DNA from: Henricia sp. BOLD:AAB3569
Taxonomy: Eukaryota > Echinodermata > Asteroidea > Spinulosida > Echinasteridae
Assembly (NCBI GenBank): GCA_037783545.1
Contig: JBBELK010000450.1
Location: 558,001-622,000 of the forward strand
DNA length: 64,000 nucleotides
Reading direction: 5' to 3'
Shown: positions 27,801 to 40,000 of the stretch, piece after piece
Layout: every line of letters begins with the position of its first letter
How positions within the stretch are numbered: the stretch's first letter is position 1
Position numbers and translations under genes: made by a program
Notes under the pieces: model-generated
Seen by the model: only the letters and a program-made list of their open reading frames with translations
The model's database searches: none
What the model was told of the DNA's origin: nothing

Positions 27801-27988
27801 AGTTTGATAATTATTTGGCAAAAATGTTAATTTAGCAGTACACTTTATTCATAATTGGTATAATTTTTGCAGCTAAGGTGACACAAGACACAGAAATAAT
27901 TCACACAAAACATTTTGGGGTTTATTTGTTTCAGGTTTAATTTAATCATCATACTGACAACCCCATAAGGACAGTGTACCGGGGCATG

Positions 27989-28020
<32 letters not shown>

Positions 28021-31000
28021 CCTTTTCATGCCTGCGCGTGCCGCATGGTAACAAGATGACTAGGTGCAGCTGACTCCGTTTCGATTTCCAGCGAATAAAA
28101 CGATGAGAAAAATATGGCAACCCAACCCACTTTTTCCCCAATCATAGCCGTGCCATTGAAGTTTTTTTTGCATTTTTGAAGGCTTGTATAGATCTCAAAT
28201 TATTACCATCATTTAATCGACATTTGATTACGAGTGTGTACAGAGCATTACACTAATGATTAAACTTGAATTTCCCCACGATAATGCAAAAAGGACGCTT
28301 GCACAATGTATGCATGTCCCTATGCTTACACAACTGGCATCAGACACAAAATGGCGCTCTAAACGTTAATTGTCGCAACGGCTCTGGGCAATTTAAAATA
28401 CATGCGCCACCAAGAGTTTGGCGCTAAAGAGGTAACTTTTGCTATGAGTTGCGGGAAAAGAGTCGGCCTGAACATTGCCAGACATATGTTGTGTATCCTT
28501 GAGAAAAGGTATACATTTTTTTCCTCGCAAAAAATCGTGTTTAAATAATCTCGGCTTCCTAAATAGACTTCGGGGTAATTCCCAAAATTAGGGGGTCCAA
28601 AACGTTTGGTATCCCAGTTATGTACGACACTCTGTGCTTCAAAAATCACCACTCATGATCACAAATTCTCAGTAGTAGACTGTGACCTGTGATTATAGGG
28701 GACAGCATCATATTCTTGAATATTTTGTCCTCTGATTACTGACAAATATTCGAAACAAAAGACCATAAAGCTCATAATTGAAAATCTTTAAAAGCATGTC
28801 ACACTTTCGGACCCCTAATTTTGGGAATTACCCTTCAACCTCTAAATCAGGTATTTGTTTTCAATTCCAATATGAATTGTTTGTACAATAAACAAATGTA
28901 CCGACGTAGACAGCAGACACAAAATTCACTCTTTGACAAACTCTTAGTTTGCTATGTATTTTGTAACCCCAAAGTTATTTTGGCTGTGGCGTAATAAAAT
29001 TATCTTTTGTTAACGTTCGAGTCGCTAACAAGGTGATCTAATATATTACCGGAAATTTGAAGTAAAAAAGACTAAATGTTAGATTCAAACAGGTAATATT
29101 ACACTGTCCCCCTTATTGCCTTCTGACCAAAGTCGCCCTTTAACTTATAAACTCCTGTAAAAGGGGAAATTGGGTGCATTACTAAGCAACCCAAAGCAAC
29201 CAGTCATTATACTGACGGGTGTTTGCAGAATCCGTGTTTGCTTTAAACCACACTCCGCTGTGTGTAATTTGATAACATGTTTGATTTATGTTCATGATTG
29301 AAATTCATGATATAGATGTCGTACTTGTGAACGGAAGTGTGTCAGTTGCCCTCATTTTACAGCATGTGGCCTGATCCTACTAAACCAATTTACATGTATG
29401 GCTTACAAGTACCGTACTGATTTTCCAAATTTTTCTTCCAGGTATGGGTTTATCAGAGAAGTCCAAATGAAATACGGAAAGGTGAGAAATATAATTATAA
29501 TCAGAACAAAAAATACAGAACATAATTTTTGTTGTGGGGGAGAGGGGTGGGGGCAGGAGCATGTAATTTGTTAAAACCTTCACAACATGTCATGAATTTA
29601 GACTCGGATATAAAAAGCATTGTCAGATATTACATAATGTTGTAAGCTTAAAGACCCAGTGTATCATTTGCAATGACCCCAAAAAGTAATCGACGAGTTT
29701 ACAGGGAAAAAGTTCTGAAAGTAAAGATTTAATTAATAGCAACTACCCAATGAAAGGTTTCCGCTCAAAATTATATAATTTTGTTAGAAAATAATCCGTA
29801 AAGATGAAATTATTTAGATCGTTTGCAAAAGATTTACTTATTTTTGGTTCGCATCTACGCGGTCCAAAATACATGGGCGCTGTGTACTTTGTGGGCGTGT
29901 TCCAACGCGATGCATTTTTATGGATCGCGCGCACACGCAGTATATGATGTGCGCCACAGAGTGCATGATGCAAACCACAAAGTACCCGATCAACTGAGAA
30001 CGAATATTTGAAACACCCCGCCAAGACCAGGAAAACGCATATGGATTTTCATGGTTTTTTTTAACGTGGTACATTTGACAAAGCTGAAATTTCTTCGGAT
30101 GAGTTTGTTGATGTCTTTCTTTTGATTTATAATGGTTTTATTCGCAGAATCGCTCAAAAACAGATCATCTACAGGGCCTTTAACAGCTCAATCCATTATG
30201 AGTAATTGGATTCCTAACGCGTCAGAAACCTTGGTCTCAAGTATTCATCCCCATTTGCAAATCAAGGACAACTATTTACTTACCAACCATCAAAAATAAG
30301 GGACAGTGTCATTTAAGAGTAAATGCAGTTTGAGTTTGGATAGTCGTGTGCTTCACAATTCAGAAAGATTTTAAAATTATTTGTTTAAATGTAAGATAGA
30401 AAAATTGTTTTTACAAAGTTTTGTTTAAAATGAAAGGACTCCACATCTAACATGTTTGTCGTTGTCTTGTCGTATCTTAGCCAAACTGCAAGCAGCAAGC
30501 CCAGTGGCTTATCCCACTCTTCAAGGAAGTCTTTGCGAGGCTGCCCTTAGCAACAGTCATTGATGGTAAAATCCTCGTCGCTCATGGAGGCATCTCGGAC
30601 AAGACGGATTTGACGTTACTTAACAACTTGGATCGACACAAGGTGACGCAGTACATACCTTATTATATAACTGCTGATTCACATACGTACAATATTTTGG
30701 TGGGTCCATGTTAAGCCACCTTAGGGTCAAACTTGCGCTGACACAAATCAGTCAGCGACTGGCTTTTTAGGACTAAGCTACGTCTGAGCCACGCATGTCA
30801 GCATCAAAATTGTCGGTGATTGTTTAGAGTCCTATGTGTAGCTCCAACAAAATTAAAACAATCAAACTGCGCTTAAAGTCCCACTATCATTTGCAATGAC
30901 CCCAAAAGTTTATCAACGAGTTGATAGGGAAAACCTTCCTCAAAGTAAAGATTGAAATGGTAGCAACTCTCCAATGAAATATTTCCGCCTGAGATGATAT

Positions 31001-34000
31001 AATTTTACCAGAAAATAGTCCACGGAGATGAAATTATTTACTTCTCATCTGGGCGGTCCGAGATGGGCGCTGTGTACTGCGTGTATGCTGTTCCAACGAG
31101 ATGCATTTTTTAGTGCATCGCGTGGGTCACGCGCACTTGCAGTATGACGCGAGCCACAAAGTACGCGACTGACTAAGAACGAATATTTGAAACGCCCCCC
31201 CAAGATCGGTAAAGCGCACAATTGGTTTTTAATGTTTTTAGAAGACGTGGTACATTTGACAGAGCTGAAATTTCTTCAGATGAGTTCGTTGATGTCCTTC
31301 TTTTGATTTATAATGGTTTTATTCCCAGAATCGCTCAAAAACAGATCATCTATATGGCCTTTAAAAACAGTCACAAAAGTAGAACATGTTCACCTTTTGT
31401 GACGAGAACCCAACTTTTGCAGCCAAATTGATTGAAAGAAAACTGGCAGAGCATGCATCACATGTGTATCAAATTTGTACAGCCAATCGGTGTAAGGAAT
31501 CTTGGGGCCGATTTCACAGTGCTAAGATGCGTCTTAGGAAGAGTCACTCTTATCTTGGGACATTGATATGGGAAATAGGACGCATTGAACTTTTCTTAAC
31601 TTTGGTGAAATCCACCCCTTGTCACATACATGTGTAGTCCTGCATAACATGAACATGGTTGCAATTATTTTGTGTCGAGGTGCTTCTTGTTCACCAATAC
31701 TCAAACATTTTGTTCAGTTTTGATTTTTGCTTTATACCGAGATTGTTCGCTGGCTTCACATAAACGCTACTAGCACAAACGTTTTGCTGGCTCCTTTACT
31801 ACATGTACAAAAGTTTGAGTACACCTGTTGAAAACTATGTTTAGTAACATTTTACAGCATTTTATGCCCAGTACAAAAAACACATTATGCAACCAATATA
31901 TTCAATGCATGTCATAGAAATGTCCTTGAAACTTCAGAAATGTCTCTATCTTTCATTCCTCAAAATAGTCATCTCTGGCTTCATATTTTAAAAAAAGAGT
32001 AGCCTCTGGAGGTCACAAGTTTTAAGAAGTATACAATGAATACAGTATTGTATTATGTAACAGATTATGTGTAATGGTTGTTTTGCATGTGTTCTGACTG
32101 TTCTCTGATTTTTTTTAGGTCCCTGGAGCGTGTCCAAAATCACTTTGTACTAGCTGAATGCACAGTATTGGCACCAGTCAGTTCTTGACCACTATCAGAT
32201 AGCTATCTAGTCTATATTTGCCTTTCTTGCATACACAACTGTTGTAAAATGGCAAAATAAAGGACCCCAGTTGAGTAAAGAAAAGGGCAAGCTGTGATTA
32301 CTCTACGAAATGAGGGTCAATCTTACAGACAAATTGCAAGTACATAGATGGGTCTTTCCACAGTAATGGGGTACATTACTGTGACATACAAGATCTTAGG
32401 TCCTAGTTCAGTTCAAATGTCATAATTTTATCTCTAAATTATCCAGCTAAACTGAGGAAATAACTTTTGCACGAAGGAGTAAGAAAAATAGTCCTACAAC
32501 ATACATTTCTGAAAACCCCATGCACAAATGTTCCTATTACGTATGTAACAAAGACAACAACAAAATGTCACAAAATGGTCTGTCCACGTTACATACGTAA
32601 TAGGAAAATTTGTGCACAAGCTTTTCAAAAATTTCTTACCTTTCTGGGCAATTTCTTACCTTTCTGGGCAAAAAAGAGAGAACAGTACAAGGAAATTTCT
32701 TTAATTTGGGGATAAACTAAAGACATCTGAAAGGAATTATCGACTTATTTTTCAAATGTACCCCATTACTGTGGAAAGACCCAGTTTTTAACAAGTGTAC
32801 TCAAACCTTTGGCCGGTACTGTATGTTCTTACAAAACCATATTAAATTCTGGTCATCGTCTATTGTATGTTGTTACAGTACAAGTCAGTTCTCAAACCAC
32901 CTCTGAAGGACGGTGCTGATGAAATAACGGGAGACGAGGAAGACCTCCAGGACAAAGTAGACTTCACCGAGTGGCGTCAGATTCTAGACATCTTATGGAG
33001 TGACCCTAAGATGGTTAATGGATGTCAACCGAACCTGTTTAGGGGCGGAGGAAGCTACTTCGGTCCTGATATCAGCAATAAAGTGTTGAAGAAACATGGA
33101 CTGGATTTGCTGATTAGATCGCACGAGTGTAAATCGGAAGGCTATGAATACACACACAATGGACTGGTATGGTTAAGGCAAAATTTAATTGTCTTTTTAC
33201 ATTCAACATTTTATTTTATTTTTTAAAATTTTATTTAATGGATTTAATGACTTTTACATCGCAGCCCGTAGGCTGAATTGTATGAAGCTTACAAGTATCT
33301 AAACATCGAGATACATAGGTGGGTGGCGCCATTGGCAGCCGATGGTCAGAAACACCAGGGAATCCCCTTACTCTTCACAAAAGAGTGCTCTGGGATCTTT
33401 TAAGTGCGTTACACAACTCACTGGACCAACACACAACACTCTACAATACCTTCTAAAGGATGGAGCAATGCATAGTTCCGACCTGTCAATCAAGCCGAAC
33501 CCGCGGACCAATCACAACAGAGCTAGCAGACAGCGCCCACATAGGTCAAAGTGATGCAATCATCACACAATCACGCTATTTTCTGCCCATACAGTTTGTA
33601 TGTTATATGCGCCAGTGACCGGGTGAATTTTGGTTTCAATGTCGGGCAATTCGCTGTTCAAAGGTAGGAAAGCGCATTTTTATGAAATATATGTCATCCC
33701 TGCATTACTAGCCCTTCGCTCAGTGTGTGCTACGGTAACTGTCGACCCTAAAACATAAATACCTTTGAGTTTTCTCTAATGAACCTGTGCTTTCCATGCC
33801 GAGTCCCGTTGCTTTATTATTATTTATTCGTTGTGTCGCCATTTTTTTGCGATGGCTTGTGAGCACATAGCAACAATATCTAAGGGGCGGGGTTAACTGG
33901 GCAATCTCGGAATAATGCATTGTAGTCGAGTGCCTTGCTCAAGGACGCAGGTACCACGGCCGGGTATCAAACCCGCAACATCAAGTTTTCACCCCTGTTG

Positions 34001-37000
34001 TGAGTTAACGACCTAAAGCAACTCGGCCATAGTACCCCACACACTTGGGTGTTCAGCAACAGATAAGTGGAAACTCTAAAACGAGCTTGAAAGCACACCT
34101 GCCAACTAGTCCGATTTTATTGTATTTGTTCCGATTTTTAAGTGTTAAAAGTGGAACAGTTGGTAAACGGTCGACTTGACCTGACTCCTTGCGCGCGCCG
34201 CATGTGTTGTGTACATGAAAACGGTTGCAGTACTAGGTCAACTTGACCGTTGTACCAACTCGACCGTTGCAAGTTTCACTACAGTCCTATTTGTTTTACT
34301 CGGCAATATTGGCAGGTGTGGCTTTAAAGCTGTTTTTTTATGGTCCATTTTCCGCAGGTCTTAACAGTTTTCTCTGCGTCCAACTACTACGAGATGGGAA
34401 GCAATCGAGGTGCTTATGTCAAGATGGGAACGGACCTAAAACCGCGCTGTATACAGTACATGGCTTCCAAGTCACACCAGAGACTGTCAGTGGCACAGAG
34501 GTATTGTATGATGGATAGACCATATCCAATAGCTGCCATCTTGTAGGGCAGTTTCTTTTCTTATTATCTCGTTGATTCCAAGAAGTACCTTCTGAAATTA
34601 CCAAAATCTGGGAATTTAGCAGTGTTTGGTATTAATACTGAAAGGTACACACCGGCCTACTGTTTACATGATTCAGTGATGTAGCAGCATTGACAATACT
34701 TTTTAATGGTCGTTGTGAAAAAAAATCATCAAAATATCCCGTAATTTACTAAAGTGCAAAAAACGGTCAAAAGACGGGTTATACGCTTTACCAGCCGTTG
34801 CAACTACGTGCGAGCTTCACGACTTTGTCACAAACGATTCGCTCTTCTCCTACTCGGGATATCTCCAATTTTCTGCTCGCGGTTTCACTGGACAGCCCGG
34901 ACGACCGAATAGGAATTTCCGTTTTCTTTGGAGAAGTTGGCATCATGTTGTTTTCTTCACAAACGTACATCGGAGCAACCAGCCCAACTGCACTCCACCG
35001 TACATGTAGTTTGCCGTAGCACGCGCTCGCTGAGTCCCGTTCTCCGGACTCTCGAAACAAACATTTATGTTCGAATTTTCATTCTTATGTTCAACTTTGT
35101 TTCATACCTGTATAAATAGTCTCTCTTTTGTCAATTACTTATAAATATTGGGGGAAAATCAGAGTTGAATTTGGTGCAGTTCTGCAGTAAGAAACTTTCA
35201 TGCGACTGGACACAAAACTAACTCGGAAGACCATGTGACCTCAAAAACGGCAAAATTACGTGGTTTCTTTCCAGGATATTTTCAGTTTATTTCCGAAGGG
35301 CATTCAGAATCTTGTATGGGTCAATTTCGAGCCCAAAATAGCCCAACGAAGCCGGTGTGTACCTTTAAACATGTACTCGTGTAATGCTGTCCATTAAGAT
35401 TCCTGTCTTCTATTTTACTAGCTTTTTTTATTTTCCATAACACTTGTTTGTTTGGTTTTTTTATTTTATTTCTTTAGACTAAGCATCATTGAGGAATCGG
35501 CATTGAGAGATTTGAAGGATAAGATGGGATCGCACAAAACATCCTTGAAACAAGGATTCCAGCAGTTTGATCCAAACCACACAGGTTAGTCTCATCTCAA
35601 GACTTGCATTCTATTGAGACCGAGTATCATTGAGGAATCGGCATTGAGAGATTTGAAGGAAAAGATGGGATCACACGACATCCTTGAAACAAGGATTCCA
35701 GCAGTTTGATCCAAACCACACAGGTTAGTCTCATCTCAAGACTTACATTCTATTGAGACTGAGCATCATTGAGGAATCGGCATTGAGAGATTTGAAGGAA
35801 AAGATGGGATCGCACAAGACATTCTTGAAACAAGGATTCCAGATTAATTTTAGGCTTATAGATTTGGCAGAAAAATTGATCTACTGTCCCACTAGTATTG
35901 TAGTCACTCCTCCTGCACAGCGAGTCTCTTTACCTTCCTAGCATGATGCTGGTACCCATTTATACACCTGGGTTAAGAGAAGCAATTCATGGCAAAGTGC
36001 CTTGCCCAAGAGCACACGCACATGGACGGGATTCGAACCCACTCCCTGTGGATTTGCCAAAGTCTTGGATTCAGTACGCTATACCACTCGGCCATGGTGC
36101 CCCCAAAACCATGAATTTATAATCCAAATGTTTATGTGATTGTCATGGTAATCAAACAGTCCATTGATACTAATCATGCAGTGTCTATCAATCAATCAAT
36201 CATTTCTGCCTCGCGACGCGTCGATACGTGCTATGAGGGGTGCTTGCATTTAAGCACCTAATTCAAAACTCCCCACTTCAAGCCGTACGGATAAACTGGT
36301 CTCTTTCAAGCTGGGTGGATGAAACTGTTTGTTCGAGAAAAGTTCCAATATATGATTACCCGACTGTTTATATCCGTTGGAGTTAAATAACGGCTGTTTA
36401 GTGTGGCGTGAGTTTGGTTGGCGGATCGTATGGGCGACAAATTTTTGGTTGAGGATGCGCTCGTTGGTCAGGACTAGACGGAAGTCGTGCTCGTGCTCGT
36501 TGCGTCGTTTAAACCCTCCTCGAATCATGCGACGTAGAAATTGCATGTGCGTTCTGTTGAGTTTGCGTGTTTGTTTGCTGGTTAGCGTCCAGGTTTGACA
36601 TGCGTATTTGAGACGACTCCGGATGAATGCGTTGTAAAAGAGAATGCGGGTACCAAGTCGGATGTGCCTGTTCAACATCACGTTCCGCATAGACTCAAAC
36701 TTGCATTTGGCTGCCTCGATTCTGGCGTTGACCTCTATCGCCAGTCGCCGGTTGGTCATACTGAAGGCAACTACCTAGGTATTTAAGGTCTCGTGAGTTT
36801 GGTATTTGGATGCCATGTATCACAAGTTCACTGGTAACCTGGGGCCAATTTCATTAACGACCGATTTTCTGTTAACCGAGCATCTGCTATTTCATAGGCA
36901 TCGTTAATGGTAAGCAACTGAAAACGTGCCTTAACTGCAGGGCCAAACTTTGCTTTAGACAGTGACGCAACAATAGCCATTTCCAAGCATACGCATGATT

Positions 37001-40000
37001 AACCACACTGTGACCTTGAAATAGCGCTGAACTCGTCTGCTACAGTAAGCACGTCATTACTGCTTACGCTTAAAGGGACAAACCGGCTAATTTGGGCTCG
37101 AAATAGACCCATAAATGATTCTGAAAGTTTTTCCGAAATAGACTGAAGAGAACCTGAAAAGAAACCACCAAATTTGGCCGTTTTTGAGCATTTTTCAAAA
37201 ACATCGAGGTCACATGATTTATCGGAACCAGATTCTGGTTCTGATAAATCACGTGTCCTTGGAGTTAGTTTTATTTCCAGCCGCATGGCCGTGTGATACC
37301 GTTTATTCCTGAAGTTTATTACCGCAGTACTGCATCAAAAGAGACTATTATTCAGGTTATAAAACAAAGTTGAACATAACTCTGAAAAATCGAACATAAA
37401 ATTGACACAAGTTTGAGAAACCGAAGCGAGTTCCACCGTGGACAGTCTACCGGACAATGTGACATTTAGTCCCATGGCACACACACGTTGCCCGCCCAAA
37501 ACCGGTGCGTTCGTGAAGACAAACCATGAATGTCAGCTCCTCTACAGAAAACAGAAAACCCCCATTCGGTCGTCCAGGCTGTCCAGTGAAATCTTCAGCA
37601 GAAAATGAGAGATATCCAAAGCAAAAAGCTGCCAAGTGAAGAGCGAATCGCTTCCGACAAAGTCGCGAGTCTCGCGCGATAGTGAACGGCTGGTAAAGCG
37701 TATAACTCGACTATCAAGCATTTTTATATATTTTAAGCTTTCGTGGTTAATTACGGGACATTTTGACTATCTTTTTTCACAAGGGCCATCACAAAATTAT
37801 TGTCAAGGATGCTGTATCACTAAATTACGTAAACAGTAGGCCGGTGTGTACCTTTAAGCGGCTCTATTAAATCGGCCCCTGATGTAGTAATCAAGAGCCT
37901 TTTCTGTGCTTTAGCAAATGTTTGTGCTAATAAGCAGCTACTTGAAATTGAACCTTGATTCTTAAGTGTAATAACGAATTAACCTATATTTGTATGATTT
38001 CTTATCAGGGTTTATTACATTGACTCAATGGGCGCATGTAATGGAGGAGGTGTTAGAGTTGACCATTCCTTGGCGGACACTCAGAAGCAGACTTATAAGA
38101 ACCAATGATCAGGTAAAAAAATCACTCATTCTGTGGCGTAACGGAGGTGTTTGTTATGGTGGCTTAAAGGCAGAGGCTCGTCAATGTGCGCGTGAGGCCA
38201 AATTCGTGCCATGAAATACTCAGCTCCATGCCTTTGCTATGGAGCTGTGTATTTCGTGGCACAAATTTGGCCTCATGCGCGCATTGACGAGCCTGTGCCT
38301 TTAATGTTGCTGAATGTGATTTGTTTTGTATCTTGCTGTAACGGGGAATGGTTGAATACGAATCATGCATGGAAATGGAGCTAACCATTAAGGGACATGA
38401 CGGAGGATCTAGCGTAACGGAGGTGTTTGTTATGATGGCTTACGTTACTGAATGTGATTTGTGTGTGTCTTGCTGTAACAGGGAATTGTTGAATACGAAT
38501 CATGCATGGAAATGGAGCTAACCATTAGGGTCATGACGGGGGACCTAGCGTAACGGAGGTGTTTGTTACGATGGCTTAACGTTACTGAATGTGATTTGTT
38601 GTTGTCTTGCTGTAACAGGGAATGGTTGAATACGAATCAAGCATGGAAATGGAGCTAACCATTAAAGGGCATGACGGGGGACCTAGCGTAACGGAGGTGT
38701 TTGTTACGATGGCTTAACGTTACTGAATGTGATTTGTTGTCTTGCTGTAACAGGGAATGGTTGAATACGAATCAAGCATGGAAATGGAGCTAACCATTAA
38801 GGGTCATGACGGAGGACCTAGCGTAACGGAGGTGTTTGTTATGGTGGCTTAACGTTGCTGAATGTGATTTGTTTGTGTTTTGCTGTAACAGGGAATGGTT
38901 GAATACGAATCATGCATGGAAATGGAGCTGACCATTAAGGGTCATGACGGAGAGCCTAGCGTAACGGAGGTGTTTGTTACGATGGCTTAACGTTACTGAA
39001 TGTGATTTGTTGTCTTGCTGTAACAGGGAATGGTTGAATACGAATCAAGCATGGAAATGGAGCTAACCATTAAAGGGCGTGACGTGGGGACCTAGCGTAA
39101 TGGAGGTGTTTGTTATGGTGGCTTAACGTTGCTGAATGTGATTTGTTTGTGTTTTGCTGTAACAGGGAATGGTTGAATACGAATCATGCATGGAAATGGA
39201 GCTGACCATTAAGGGTCATGACGGAGAGCCTAGCGTAACGGAGGTGTTTGTTACGATGGCTTAACGTTACTGAATGTGATTTGTGTGTGTCTTGCTGTAA
39301 CAGGGAATGGTTGAATACGAATCATGCATGGAAATGGAGCTAACCATTAGGGTCATGACGGGGGACCTAGCGTAACGGAGGTGTTTGTTACGATGGCTTA
39401 ACGTTACTGAATGTGATTTGTTGTTGTCGTCTTGCTGTAACAGGGAATGGTTGAATACGAATCATGCATGGAAATGGAGCTGACCATTAAGGGTCATGAC
39501 GGAGAGCCTAGCGTAACGGAGGTGTTTGTTACGATGGCTTAACGTTACTGAATGTGATTTGTTGTTGTCTTGCTGTAACAGGGAATGGTTGAATACGAAT
39601 CATGCATGGAAATGGAGCTAACCATTAAGGGTCATGACGGAGGGCCTAGCGTAACGGAAGTGCTGTATCGCAATAAGAACAGTCTGGAGACGATATTCAG
39701 GGCCATGGACAAGGACCATTCAGGTAACTTCTGCTTAATGTTGAAGTGGTGTGTGATACATTTTAACTCTTTCAGTATGGAATCTTTTCAAGGTCTTTGA
39801 CAAGAAAATTGAAAGCCAGATTCGTTTACAGATGAGCCATTGGTAGCAGGTTTCTGGCCGGAAGTATACGTTTCTCAAACTGCTGTGAGCGGTGCACCGT
39901 AGTTTTAAAAAGAGGCCGTCGGCTGCCAATGGTGCCACCTACCGCTCGGCGAATAGCTCGATTAATCGCGAGTAGTAAACGGTACTCATACTCGTGACTA

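Noticed and set aside
36377-36786. Forward-strand frames over the LINE fragment
   Set aside because: They are antisense to the reverse-transcriptase fragment, which has the recognisable motifs.
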